A model generated the notes under the pieces. That model was not told the origin of the DNA. It saw only the letters and a program-made list of their open reading frames with translations, and did not search any database. The position numbers were made by a program, and so were the translations under genes. DNA of 64,000 nt from Piper betle. Its lineage: Eukaryota; Streptophyta; Magnoliopsida; Piperales; Piperaceae. Location of the stretch: contig JAURVB010002660.1 in NCBI GenBank assembly GCA_033002965.1, positions 1-64,000 on the forward strand, read 5' to 3'. The first letter of the stretch is position 1. Each line of letters opens with the position of its first letter. This document shows positions 12,521-29,351 of this stretch, piece by piece.

Positions 12521-13446
12521 ATTTCAAAGTAGCTTAACAAGATTTGAAGTTATTTTTTAAAGACTTTATTATCATCTTAGCAAATCATATTGAGTCATTT
12601 GATAATCTCTCATTAAAAATTGATCAAGACATTTATGGAAATTGATTATCCCATTACATACATAAGAAAGATTATTACCATGTGTAGCTGTAAGAACCAC
12701 GTTGGAGTCGTTGAAGAAGGAGGAGTGATCAGAGTACCGGAGGAAACACTCCAGCATCCCAGACCTAGCCCCAGATGCTGGCAAACACCCCTTTATATCT
12801 TGGTAGGCTGATTGGAGGCATTTTCCGTTGTCAACAGGGTCAATGTTATCGGCTATCAAGCACTGCCCTACTGCATATACCAAGGATCCGTTGCTCCGTT
12901 AAGGTGATCCGGCCCAAAAAATGTTTTTTTCTTGGGCACTTCCTTCACTAGACTCTCCACCGCCGTCGCCACCACCGAGCTAAACTCCGGCGCCTCCTCT
13001 TTCCTCACAGTTGGAACCTCGCATGAGCTGATGAGTGGCCAGGCGCTGTTGGCCGCCCAGTCATAGCTTTTGCAGCTGCTCCTAAACCCCAGAGTGCACC
13101 CGTCGTAGACGACGTATCCGTTTGAGCTGGGGGTAGCAACTTCCTATGAGGGAGGCGGCAGCGTCGAAGCACGCGAGGCAGTCGTCCGAAGTGAGGTACT
13201 CCCGGCATTGGAAGTAGACGTGGAGTGGTTGGTCGGGTTGCGACTTGGCTAAGACGTGGAGGGTGGACGAGAGCCCGGAGCGGAGGGTGGGGAAGGTGGC
13301 ATTGAGGCTGGCGTAGTAGGAGGGTGGGAGGGATGGCCAGGGCCTGGCCGCAGATCCTTGCCACAAGGTTGGTTTGAGGGTCGGCCATGGCCGTGGCCAT
13401 GAATATTGGTAGAAGGTTGATCAAGTGTATCAATAAGGCCTCCCAT

Positions 13447-13884
13447 TCAGGCCTTGAACTTCATTGGTCTGATCATGTGATCAATTGTTGTGGTGTAATT
13501 TGGAATCGGTAAACCCAGTTCAAATATATATATGGGGGCATGTTAAGTTGAGTGTGGACTTCATTGATCGGTAATCAACGAAATCTTAGTGTGACAATGG
13601 CGCTGGTAAAATATTTGATCATTGCCTTACTAAAATTAATAGAGATCAAGTCATGGGCAGTACTCCATTTGTTTTGTAAAATCAATTGAAGCTAGTGACG
13701 ACCCGGCTATTGTATTTGCCAAATTAGTCATAATCTTGACGGAGGATCGATGCATTCATTGACTACAAAACAGATTCCTTAATTAGTTGTAAATCTGGAG
13801 CGTAAATTAATTAAATCTCTTAGTTCTTCCGAAATGAGATCTGTCTTCATTTTTTTTATTATTTTGCATTGAGTATATACCTCC
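13447..13884. other. spacer between CRK pseudogene 2 and the TRIM array
   Basis: This is the former promoter side of pseudogene 2. It has TATA-like words (about 13525-13532) upstream of the old ATG. No gene. Confidence 0.4.
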
Positions 13885-14960
13885 CGGTTTCGGGTGGATT
13901 CAGTCTATTGAGCCATATTTTTGTTGGGCCCTTTCGGCCCCTACCCAAGTTCCGAAACCACTCTTGGACCCTTCGGGCCCCCAAAAGGGACTTTAAACAA
14001 TCAAAGGAAACTCGCAATAGGTGTCACGGGCTCTCTTAATCCAAAAGCTAGCTCAAGAATTAAGGCTTTCTCATTAATCTATATACAAGTCACCAATAAC
14101 CTTTACAATCGATGTGGGACAAACCCAACAACTCCCCTTCACACATCGGGCGTGGCCCAAAACCATCACCGTCTAACAACTCCCCTCCTTAAATCAGACG
14201 ACACCCACTTGGCAAACTCCCCTCAAATCCATGAAGGAAACAACAACAATCGGAATTGGCTCTGATACCGGTTTCGGGTGGATTCAGTCTATTGAGCCAT
14301 AGTTTTGTTGGGCCCTTTCGGCCCCCACCCAAGTTCCGAAACCACTCTTGGACCCTTCGGGCCCCCAAAAGGGACTTTAAACAATCAAAGGAAACTCGCA
14401 ATAGGTGTCACGGGCCTCTCTTAATCCAAAAGCTAGCTCAAGAATTAAGGTTTTCTCATTAGTCTATATACAAGTCACCAACAACCTTTACAATCGATGT
14501 GGGACAAACCCAACAACTCCCCTTCACACATCGGGTGTGGCCCAAAACCATCACCGTCTAACAACTCCCCTTAAATCAGACGACACCCACTTGGCAAACT
14601 CCCCTCAACCCACTTGGCAAATTCCCCTCAAATCCATGAAGGAAACAACAACAATCGGAATTGGCTCTGATACCACTTGTTGGGCCCTTTGGGCCCCCAC
14701 CCAAGTTCCGAAACCACAACAATCGGAATTGGCTCTGATACTACTTGTTGGGCCCTTTCGGCCCCCACCCAAGTTCTGAAACCACTGTTGGACCCTTTGG
14801 GCCCCGAAAAGGAACTTTAAACAACCAAAGGAAACTTGCAATAGGTGTCACGGGCCTCTCTTAATCCAAAAGCTAGCTCAAAAATTAAAGCTTTCCCATT
14901 AGCCTATATACAAGTCACCAACAACCTCTACGACCGATGTGGGATAAACCCAACAATTTT
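13885..14960 (-). mobile_element. TRIM retrotransposon array with three LTRs
   Basis: Three near-identical 209-210 bp direct repeats, 13922-14130, 14306-14515 and 14746-14955, each begin TGTTGGGCCC and end ACCCAACA. A 40-bp fragment of the same repeat lies at 14678-14717. Short non-coding interiors (about 160-230 bp) end in GCTCTGATACCA (14664-14675), the complement of the tRNA-iMet primer-binding site TGGTATCAGAGC. The element therefore reads on the minus strand. Tiny LTRs, a PBS and no ORF define a TRIM. The shared leader CGGTTTCGGGTGGATTCAG before the first two LTRs (from about 13885 and 14270) shows that a ~385-bp unit was tandemly duplicated, probably by unequal LTR recombination. Confidence 0.88.
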
Positions 14961-15182
14961 GAGATTAACCCTTCAACTTCAACGTCAATACTAACTGAGC
15001 TTATTTGTTCTTTGAAAAATTAGTACCAGGTTCAGAGCTCTTAAAATTGTTTGATAGATCACTCGCTGTATTATATATCTAATAATAATTCTTTTAACGT
15101 TTCAAAAGAATAAAATGAACATGGTCTAGGATCCAGAGAAAATTTTCACTTCAAAATTTGTATGTCCAAGCAATCTCCATCT

Positions 15183-19711
<4,529 letters not shown>

Positions 19712-20606
19712 GCAGGCTTTGCACTACTTGATTAGTACCACGCCAATTGATTTATAAACTTAAAACGTGTTTAGCGCCATATAAGGCTTAAGTTATCTGG
19801 TTGTTTGAGGATGATTGGCATGGGTTCAGAGAAGGGTCAGACTACAAGGCGTATATTATAGCAAGTACAATATTCTTAACCTTGTAAAATTTTGCATTGC
19901 CCGTCTCACATTTAGATAAACGAGGGTTGGCGTCTCTAAGAAATTTTAGTATTTATAATTTTATAAATTTTAGTTTATGATACATGTCTTTAACTCTGTT
20001 TGGGTATTAGGTAAAAAAATAAAAAGACAAATATTTTTGTCATAAAGAACATGAGCAGCTAAAAATATGGAATTATAATTTTATATTTTTTTGATACCAG
20101 TGTATGTAATTGTTGCACGACAAATTAGTGCCAGTCTCGAATTGTCAAATTAGAGTTTGGTAGGGTTAATGTCTATACTTTTCGTAAATCAACAACAATA
20201 TTAATTGATTTTAGTTACGTGAAAGTACTTTCTTTCTGTTCACAGTTCACATCCATGAATAAGTTATTATTAATTTGATTTATTTTTTATTAACATAATT
20301 TGATTTGATGTATCAAGAGGCGAGATTAAGCTATAGCAACAAGTTGATTGCCTTCTTCCCTCGACACTAATGAATGGAAGAGTGCAAGATGGGAATGAAA
20401 TTAGCAATATCGAAGACTTCCATATACAATGGATAGTTGTCCAAAGGAAGAAATCTATACGGGCATTCATAAGGATAACACCTTTTCTGTACAAAATCAT
20501 TATGAATATTAAGCATTAAGTAGGGGAAAAAACCAATCTCAATTTACAAACCAAGATATGCACCACTTTGGATATATGAAATCTGGCTGCCTTAACTAGT
20601 GTCTAA
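19712..20606. other. intergenic region between the two CRK genes
   Basis: It contains the promoter of the 15.2-19.7 kb CRK (minus strand) and the 3' flank of the next CRK. AT-rich, with no gene seen. Confidence 0.5.
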
Positions 20607-23600
20607 TCAGCGGGTTGAAAAATGAGACATAGTCATGGTACCACCAGAGCTACTACAAGTAGAAGACACAGACTTCTCCTTGTTGCCAATTCCAAAAGGA
20701 TTCTCATCAAGGAAACTGGGTCTGAGTAGTTGAACTCTGGAGTAGCCATCGTTCAGCAGCATCACCAGTGCTTCGGACATGGCTGGCCTCAAATGGGAGG
20801 ATTGAGTGCACATCAGACCTACCTGTACCACCTTTTTCAAAGCCTCTGTTTCAGAGCTGTTTAGCTTCAAAGATTTATCGGCCAAGTCTGCTAACGAATC
20901 TGTTTCATACAACCTCCAAGCCTGCCAAAATGGAGACGCACAACTAGTTAGTAGATCATCAAAAGACTACATCGTAACTGTAGATTATTTTGGAAGGTGT
21001 GATTTCATTACCCATTCAAGAAGGTATGGTTCATGGCTCATATCATTGCATTTTCGCCGACTAATAATCTCCAGAATTATTACACCAAAGCTGTATGCAT
21101 CAGCTTTCTCTGATAGAACCCCATGAAGCATGTACTCTGGGGCTGTGTAGCCTCTACCTCATGACATCAAGTATTAGCTTCTATGAAGTACTGAGCGAAA
21201 AGAACTTGAAGAAGGCATTATATCATATATGGTACTCACAGTGTTCCTGCTAGTCTAGTTTCTATATGGCTTTGATCTTCAGGAAACAACCTTGCAAGTC
21301 CAAAATCTCCAATCTTGGCTTGGAGTTGATCATCGAGAAGTATGTTTCCACATTTGATGTCCCTGTGAATGATAGGGATATAGAAATCCTCATGTAGATA
21401 TGCCAGCTCCCCGAGCAACACCAACTATTATGTCAAACCGTTGGTTCCAATTAAGTGTCTCACTCTGGCCACCTGCATAATAATTTATGCATATGATAAA
21501 AGGTCAATTACAATATGTAAAATTTTAGTATCAACTTGTATGAATGCTCCTATATTATATTATAGCTGCTAGAACTAATATACGCCCTTACATTACAGGG
21601 ACAGTTGGATAGAAAATTTAAAAAAGTTATATCCATGTATTATTAGATTCACTTTGAGCTGATATTCTTAAGCAGTCTCAAATAACTATGGACTTGAAGC
21701 ATAAAAACTTGCTGCTAAGGGTGTGTCAATTAGAAATAAAATTGTAAAAAATCTAAAGAGCTGGAAAAGAAGTGTCTTGGGATGAAATATTGAAATTTTG
21801 TTGAACATTGTTGGGATGACAAGAATGAAAATGAAATGATATTGACTTCAAGCTTTAAATTCATGTTTTCCTTTTGTTTTCTTGAGTAGAAGTAACCTAT
21901 TCACATGAATAAATTGCATGCCAGTATATGTGTTTGATTATTTCGTCTCACCAAAAATGATTTTGTCCAGGCTGCCCTTCTCCATGTATTCATATACCAA
22001 CAAAAGATCCGGGCCTTTTCTGCAGTAACCGAGGAGACTAACAAGATTCCTATGTCGAGTATTGCTCAAGAAAACTATTTCCCTCTCAAAACCCGTTCTA
22101 GTGTGTACATTCTCTCCTATTATAAGCTTTTTGACAGCCACAACTTGCCCTCTTTTGAGTACACCCTGGTAATAGAAAATAGGTATAAATTGAAGGGACA
22201 AACTAAACAGCATAGATTTTTTTCATAAGAAATGCCCCATGTAAATGAACTTAATCATGTAAGATTACAAATACCATAAAGTTTACCTTGTAAACAACTG
22301 CAAATCCGCCCTCTCCTAACTTGTTTTTGTCACTAAAATTTCCAGTGGCATGCTTTAAATCACTGTACTGAAAACTGACTGGCTCCCTCATTTCAGTTAA
22401 TCCCAACTCATTCAATAATCTTGTATCTGCAAAACAGCAATTGACATACTACCTTCAAAATCCTTATCACAATAACAGAATAGAAAACATTAAATTTGCA
22501 GACAAAATACAAATACTCGCATAAATCCTACCTATTTGGATCCTTCCATTATCTCTAGATCGCCGAATGAAAAAGATTACGACGATAAGAACACAGCAAA
22601 ATGCAACAACTGCAACACCCGCGGAGATTCCCACAATGAGCTTCTTTCTGTGATCATTCCCATCTGCACAATCCTAATGCACGTCAAATCGGCACACACA
22701 ACAACTAGCGCTCCGTTTTATAAGCACAACAAGCAGAGTTCTCTGTTTTTTCTTTTTCTCTCAAAGAGTAACTTCACAACACCATAATATGCAGAAAGAG
22801 CTACTAGCTAAGCTTGCTCGCTTACTCGCTTAGTTTTGACATTAAATTTTAAAAATGCCCTTCTCCTTCTTTATACACTCAAACATTTAGTTGAAGTGGT
22901 CATTCAATAATATCATAATACAACGCAAATAAACAAATCAAATAGTGAATCTAACTAACCAGGCTCGTCGACGAGGATGACCTTGGACTCATTGAAGAAA
23001 GGGCGATCGGAATAACGGAGGAAGCACTCCAAGTTCACAGACCTGCCGCCGACGGCCGGAGGACACCCCTTCATGTTATCATAAGCCAGTTCCAAGCAGC
23101 TCCGGCACCCATCTCTCCCAACGCTCTCTGCAAGCAAACACTGCCCCGCCGCATACACCTCCCCGCCAACCTTCGCCGCCCCGAACATGTTCCTCCTCTT
23201 GGGCACCTCCCTCACCAGCAGCTCCACCGCCGCCGCCACCTTCGAGCTGAACCCGGCAGCCCCGTCCATCCCGTCCTCGCAGAAGCTGCTGGGCGGGCCG
23301 GCGCTGTTGGTGGTGCCGTCGAAGCTCCGGCTGCTGCTCCGGTACCCGATGGTGCAGCCGTCGTAGACCGCGAACCCGCTCTTCCTCGGGTAGCAGCTGC
23401 CGATGAGGGAGGCGGCGGCATCGAAGCAGGCGAGGCAGTCGGCGGCGGAGAGGTACTCCCGGCATTGGAAGAGGGAGAAGACGGGCTCGTTCGCCCTGGC
23501 CTGGGCCGAGGCGTAGAAGGTTGAGGAGAGGTCGGAGCGGAGGTCGGGGAAGGTGGAGTTGAGGGCGGCAAAGTAGGAGGTCGGGTCGCCGGCGTCAACG

Positions 23601-23701
23601 GGGCCGCAGACCCTCACCACGAGGTGGGTTTGAGGATCGGAGGCAGCCATGGATGGAAGGAGGAGAAGGAAGATGACTAAGGTTAGCACGAGCCAGGACA
23701 T
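20607..23701 (-). CDS. Cysteine-rich receptor-like protein kinase with one frameshift
   Basis: Seven exons in the same architecture: 23701-22960, 22663-22532, 22426-22287, 22165-21952, 21472-21240, 21153-21012 and 20921-20607. All are GT-AG. The expected product is about 638 residues. It has a signal peptide, Gnk2 domains ([35 protein letters not shown]), a transmembrane helix (exon 2, [20 protein letters not shown]), the glycine loop [17 protein letters not shown] (Lys350), [19 protein letters not shown] and APE. Exon 5 carries one extra nucleotide near 21407-21412, where the reading of [12 protein letters not shown] is interrupted just before the catalytic loop; everything after it is conserved in the shifted frame. 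Without correction the kinase is cut off before HRDIK. It is either a very recent pseudogene or a residual sequencing error. Intron positions match the neighbour, so the two are tandem duplicates. A TATATAG lies about 50 nt upstream of the ATG. Confidence 0.85.
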
Positions 23702-24470
23702 TGGAGCTGGTTGTTGTAGTATAGATACCAGATCTCATCTATCTACTTATCTATATAATCTATGTGCCAGATTTGACACGTATCTGTGCAGATGTAACAT
23801 TTAATGTTGTGCAGGTATAAGTCATCATTTTACCACCTCAGTCCTCCATTGGGTGCTACTTTTCCATCACGTGAATACTTTTCATGTTGCCAGGAGATGC
23901 CGTATGTTGTATTTAATTTCAATTTTGTGCGGTGGGTTACGACCAAATGGGTTAGTGGTGACACCCAAGATTTCTTTTTTTTATGATGATTTATGATGTG
24001 TTTGGAGGGGTTAGTCTTCATGATTTGTATGTGTTTTTTTATCGACATTGGTGTTAGTCTCCTAACTAGTGCTCTCAAACGGGATTTCCGGGCTCGAACC
24101 CAGAATTTATATTTTTTTAACTTAAACCCGAACCCGATCTAAATTCGAACCAATAATGAATATATTATATATATTTATATAAAACTACATAAAATTTAAA
24201 TATCTAATTATTATAATTCTTGTTAATACTTACAATATGATATATTTTAAAAGATACTTTTATAAAATTCAATGTAATATTAAAAAATTAAAATTTACAA
24301 CATTACATTTTTTTGCGTTCATGTCCTCATAGGGCTAGGTCCTTGGAGGCTTAACTCCCACCGATACGGAATAAATATTAATAAAAAATTAAATTCCTAG
24401 ACTTATATCATAATTTGGAACTTAAAAACATGGTGACAGTGAAAGAAAATTATTACAACACAAAGAATGC
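23702..24470. other. intergenic, CRK promoter and spacer
   Basis: Upstream region of the frameshifted CRK. From about 24080 to 24330 there is an AT-rich repeat bounded by GAACCC/AACCCGAACCCGA-type words, probably a MITE relic. No gene. Confidence 0.4.
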
Positions 24471-26217
24471 CTGTCGGCTATCGCAGTGCTTTCGGCCGCA
24501 TTTTGAGAACGACGAACGAACGTGATTATCACCAAAATGCAGAAGGCAACAGGCTGCCCCAACGCATGCTCCAACAATAAGCTTCGATATATCTTTCTTC
24601 TCATCTGCACAAATCCAATAAAGTTGTGGCATCATAAAATTACCCATATAACCACTACAAAAGAAAATGGTTTTTTTTTCGTGTTTTTTAAAAAATGGCA
24701 TGGTATATTTCTCCGCATCTTTATCACACTAATTTTGCGGTAAAAAAATATTTATTTTTATATTTGGAGGTTTTAAAAGATAAATATGCGTTTGTTTTTT
24801 AGCTTTTGAAAGAGCATCTTAATTAGGTAACTCATTGCCTTAATTTACAAGAATCAAAATAGTGATTAGAAAAAAAACGGTAGTTCAAATCATGAGTATC
24901 AAGGAGGATGATTTGGGATTCGTCAAAGAAGGGACAATCCGAGTACATGAGAAAGCAGTCCTACTCAAGGAGAACGATTTGGGATTCATTGAAGAAGGGA
25001 CGATTGGAGTACCTGAGAAAGCAGTCCAACGACACGAACCTCCGCCCCATACACCCCTTTATATTTTGGTGAGCAGATTGCAAGCAATTCCGACATTAAA
25101 CAAAGTCAATTAAAATTTTATTTTAAATTTATACAAACTTCATCGTTTACCATTTATATATGATTATTTAAATATATTAATTTATAATATAATAAGATTT
25201 TGTATTACGAGGCTTCATATTTCTAAGACTATCTTTGATATTCCAAACTAATGAATAATTAGCGAATATAAGAATTATTTTTTTATTTGACATAATAATT
25301 ATTTAGGTAATTTTTTAATGAGAGAAGTTATAAATAAGGTATTTGTGTGTGTTCGAGGTTCGGGACAATTTTTTGTCTTTGTTTTTCGCAAGTTTGAAAG
25401 TCTGGTGTGCCAAAAAATCTAAAGAGTATTTATAAAATCATTAACAAGAGATATATGATTTAATTAATGTATATCGAATATAGCTTATTTATTATAAATA
25501 TTTATAGAAGATTTATGAATCATATTTAGGTCTACCCGGGAGCAGCCCCGGTGGAGACGCCTAGCGTCTGATCATCCGCGAAAATCGGCGTCTCCACCGA
25601 CGTTACTCTCCGGACAGAGTTAAAATTTTTCAAGATTTTATACCCACAGCATGCACGGCCGAGCCATTCCCGCCATATCCCACCACCTTGCCCGCCGCAA
25701 CAGTCTTCTTCCCTTAGGCACCGCCCTCACCAGACCTTCCACGGCGGCCGCCACCATCGAGCTAAACCCTGCCGCCTCGTTCGCGGCCACCATCCGGTCC
25801 TCGCACGTAGTGTGGAGCGGCCACAAGCTGTCTCCCAGTCGTAGCTCCTGCTGCTGCTCTGGAAGCCCAAAGAGCACCCGTCGTAGACGACGGGCCCGTG
25901 CGAGCCCGGGTAGCAGGTTCCTATGAGGGGGTTAGTGGCAACGAAGCAGGCGAGGCAGTTGGCGAGGAGAGGTACTTCCAGCATTGGAAGAAGGCGTGGA
26001 GGGGCTGGCGGGAGCTGCGGGTGTGGGAGGAAGCGTTGAGGGAGGAAGAGAGAGCGGACAGGATGTTGGGTATGTTGGTGGCGTTGAGGGTGGCGTAGTA
26101 GGAGGGCGGGTCGTTGGCCAAGGTCCGCCCGCAGAACCTCACCACAAGGTTCGTTTGAGGGTCGGCTATGGCCATGAATGGAAGAAGGACGATGAAGCAC
26201 AGCCCTGCGCCGGCCAT
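24470..26217 (-). pseudogene. CRK pseudogene 3 (ectodomain and transmembrane exon)
   Basis: The first Gnk2 domain starts at an ATG (26217) with a signal peptide, then ADPQTNLVVRFCGR. The frame breaks near 25965, 25825 and 25700, so motifs such as NCLACFVATNPLIGTCYP lie in another frame. An AT-rich insertion (about 25115-25625) separates it from the end of the second domain (about 25110-24890). There NCLQSAHQNIKGC is followed by DCFLRYSNRPFFNESQI, a stop, and a second diverged copy of the same segment (DCFLMYSDCPFFDESQI). A transmembrane exon remnant (24604-24480; DISKLIVGACVGAACC) follows. No kinase exon remains; the next sequence downstream is the frameshifted CRK. Confidence 0.82.
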
Positions 26218-26424
26218 GCGGATTAAAAGAGCAATTTTGAGTATTTGGTAAGCTGGTATACGATTAAAATTGATAAGGATTCTAAGAAAATTTGTTTACA
26301 ATTATCTTTTGTCTCAATAAGAATCAGGTGAATATGAAATTAAAACAGGAATCCCAAGAAGCGAGGTATGTTTGTAAATTATATATTGCTTGCATAAAAG
26401 GTACCAATTATGGTCCTTCGGCTA

Positions 26425-26560
26425 TTCCGACCCAGCAGTGATGAAGAAAACGAGGCAGTCGGCCGATGAGAGGTATTCCCGGCAGTGGGAAGAGGAAGAA
26501 GGCCAGAACGTAGGAGCTGGTCTGGGCAGAGACGACGAGGAAGGTGGTGCAGCCAAGCTT
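26425..26560 (-). pseudogene. DUF26 fragment (CRK relic 4)
   Basis: A short minus-strand stretch reads CREYLSSADCLVFFITAGS, the C-X8-C-X2 core of a Gnk2 domain closest to the CRK at 23.4 kb, although the last cysteine and the rest of the domain are lost. It marks the right edge of the cluster. Confidence 0.65.
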
Positions 26561-28439
26561 AAAAATGGAAAAATATTGATGAACAAGAAGTGTCGGGAGG
26601 GGGTTAAACTCTGGCCCTGATCTTTACGTCTGTTCAAAGAAATCCATGAACTGGAACCTGCTTTAATTATAGCCAGGCTTGTACAAGAATCTGGTTTCGC
26701 AATATGATATTGCTGCAACTAAGAGTAAAAAAATTGTATATAATCTGTATAATTTTTTTTTTAAATATTTTTGATGGATAGACTAGTTCATCAAGAAGTC
26801 GGTTCGATGAAACGCGAGCAATATTCTATTAATAGAGTGATAATTTGGCCATGTACGCTTGGTTTAGTAGGTTGTTTCTAATGGAGCAACATTTTTTTAT
26901 ACGCCTATGTTTCATGGGCATGGTGGGCTTGAAGAACCGTGACATCTGTAATTCACTTGCCATCAGCTATGTTTAGAAGTCAATCGTTGTTTCGTCGTCA
27001 ATGGCTCGACTGCTTCACATTCTAGTTCGAGTTTTCATGGACGGAAGAGTGAGGATACAATTCAGACCCATGCGCTTTTATTCCAGAAGTCTAGAACGCT
27101 ACTTGAAGAATCAGATATTTGATCAACGCCCTGCGAAAAAGTGACATTGACTTCAAGTAGCAGAACAACTCCTATGGCCATTTAGGAGGACAACAAATAA
27201 TAATGACCGAAGTTGTGTTCACATGACACAAAACGAGATAGTTTCAAGAATACAGTTTTCTGTGCGAATATCAATATCGTGTCAACCATATAGAGGGGAA
27301 TTGCAAGAAAACAATGGCGTTGTAGGATCAAAAAATGAAATGCAAACACATTCAGGGCGTTAGAGCCACAGTGCTCGAGCGTTGGTGGCATGAAATTGAT
27401 TTGTTAGATATTTTTGAAAATGTTGGTGGGCTTACTTAAAATATTAGGCGGATCATTTATAAATTTGATTAAGGTTTTATAAGAAATAAAAATGAAGAGG
27501 AGAAAAATTTGGATGGTTGGGCGATAACACGAAAAATGAGAAAGAATGATGAAGAATTTAAATTAAAAGAAGAAGATATTTTCCCAAAAAATATTTTTTT
27601 TATTATATTTATTTATTTTTGTAATTAAATGATGTCTTTTAGATCACATGAATTGCTTAAGTTTAGTCAAATATTTTATAGAATAAATTATTTTTTAGGA
27701 TTTTTAATGACACTTAGTGCATAAATTAATAAAGGTTATTAATTTTTATTTATGCGATTGTGTTTTTTGATCATCTATTTTAATTTGTTCTTAATGTTAT
27801 CATTGGACTAATCATCTATCGTTAGATATAGAGATTTGAAATTATCTAGAGGTCAAAAGATTAAAGTTCTCATTGAATAAAAAAAATTTTGTTCATCTAT
27901 TTTTTGTGATTTACATGTGAGATAGAAATATATTTATATATTTTGGGTAATTATTAAGGGTAGAAATTAAAGTATCTTTTTGCATACATAATTTCATAAA
28001 AATATAAAAGTTGAGTGCATGTGATAAGTTTATAATTAATCGAGAGATTGTTATGAATAATTAATTCTTATGGTTAATGATCTAAAAGTACAATTTATAA
28101 TTAGAAGTTATAGTTTTAATCATATAGAGCACTATATGAAATTAAAAATCCTGGGTTTGTCGTCTTGAAGTAAAACTTTAATTTGAATATTGCATGTTAG
28201 ATTAGTTTAGTCTTAATTCATAATTTGATTACTCTTTGAATTTATTTACAGTTAAGTGTTATTAATTAAATTAGTTTTGGTGATTGAGAATTTCTAGTTT
28301 TAATTCCTCGTAAGAAAATATTTTCTTATCATTTCTATTACTTGACTCGGCAAGTATACTTGCGTTACAATTTTCACATTAGACAATGTGTTAAACATCA
28401 TCACAATTTATTTTTTTATTTTTTGATTTAGTAAATAAT
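26561..28439. other. intergenic; possible Ty3/gypsy LTR relic at its right end
   Basis: No gene seen. At about 27720-28400 the sequence ends in CGGCAAGTATACTTGCGTTAC, resembling the last part of the Athila/Tat-type LTR at 61.9 kb (GTATACTTGCATGTCAC). I found no PBS or gag after it, so it may be a solo-LTR relic. A poly-T-rich stretch near 28408-28425 could be the poly(A) tail of the LINE on the opposite strand. Confidence 0.35.
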
Positions 28440-28884
28440 TTTGTTTTGAACTCACCAAAAGGGGGGAAAACATACAAGAAAGAGATATAGTCAAAATTTA
28501 AAGAAGAATAAGAGCTCCAAATGAGCTTGAATAGTTACATCCTAAAGCTCGAACCAAATAATAATGATCAATAGTTTTGTGCCATAGTTTAGGACAGTTG
28601 AAGCAAGTTGTACTTGAGAGATAATGAAGGAAGCCAATATATTAGGATGGATTTTAAGGTCCTTGAAGATTTTTTGTTGAGCTCATATCATATGGTTGAA
28701 ATGTAAGCTGAGACTTGCATGTTTGTTTTTTGAGTAAACAATAAGAAACCAACTAATCTCTTGATAAAAGGAATTAATTTTGTGGTGCATGTGAACTAAT
28801 CTCTTCATAAAAGGAATTAATTTTGTGGAGCATGTGACATTTGTTGGAGGATAAGCTTCCAAATATATTTATTGTAAGAATACT

Positions 28885-29351
28885 TGTAATGACCCGACCT
28901 AAAGTATAACATAATGGACTAAGTCATATATTTAAAAGTGGTTAACTAAGTTAAAGATTTATAATCCATTCCAACTTATAAATAGGATCTTAGCCCAGTA
29001 AGTATTATATGTGAGACTAAGTTGAGGGATCTCATAATCCACCCACTTTAGGAAATTTCCTCCTCTCATCCACAAAATTTCTATACTTGGCCCGTTGCTA
29101 GCCCCAGCTCACGACTTTTTTTGGCCCGTGACTGGTAGCCTACCTACCATCCTTAGTCCAGTCCACTATCTAATATGAAACCAGAAAGCCGTGATATTAT
29201 TTGTAACGACCCAACCCAAAGTACAATATAATTGGTTAAGTCATCTCTTTAAAAATGGTTAACTAAGTTAAAGATCTATAGTTCATTCCTACTTATAATA
29301 GGCTCTTAGCCCAGTAGATTGTAGATATGAAACTAAGTTGAGGGATTTCAT
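28885..29351 (-). mobile_element. TRIM-like element inserted in the LINE
   Basis: Two diverged direct repeats of about 140-150 bp (28885-29035 and 29212-29351) start TGTAAYGACCCRACC and end AGTTGAGGGATYTCAT. They flank a ~175-bp non-coding interior. Just before the right repeat lies GCCGTGATATTATT (29198-29211), similar to the complement of a tRNA-iMet PBS (GCTCTGATACCATT), so the element reads on the minus strand. The LINE sequence resumes directly after it. AATACT occurs on both sides (28879-28884, 29352-29357), a possible 6-bp target duplication. Confidence 0.65.

Larger units (their letters stand above)
8120..13446 (-). pseudogene. CRK pseudogene 2 (DUF26 ectodomain plus scattered kinase exons)
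   Basis: Exon 1 (13446-12679) keeps an ATG, the ADPQTNLVARICGQ start of the first Gnk2 domain, [20 protein letters not shown] (C-X8-C-X2-C), and a second domain with QCLIADNIDPVDNGKCLQSA and ECFLRYSD. The frame shifts at least three times (near 13400, 13345 and 13140) and again before 12890. Downstream on the minus strand lie a transmembrane exon with an in-frame stop (about 9455-9375), exon 3 (about 9265-9115; FQYSDLQDATKNFSH, GSGGFAIVY) and exon 6 (about 8245-8120; HLSEKTDAVSFGSIVLQIVS). Exons 4, 5 and 7 are absent. The exon 1-2 interval is stretched to over 3 kb by a MITE and an AT-rich array. I infer that these pieces were one gene from their order and strand; two mixed copies are also possible. 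Confidence 0.8.

Noticed and set aside
13885..14960. Cassandra-type TRIM (5S rRNA in the LTR)
   Set aside because: I looked for the 5S internal promoter words in the 210-bp LTRs and did not find them.
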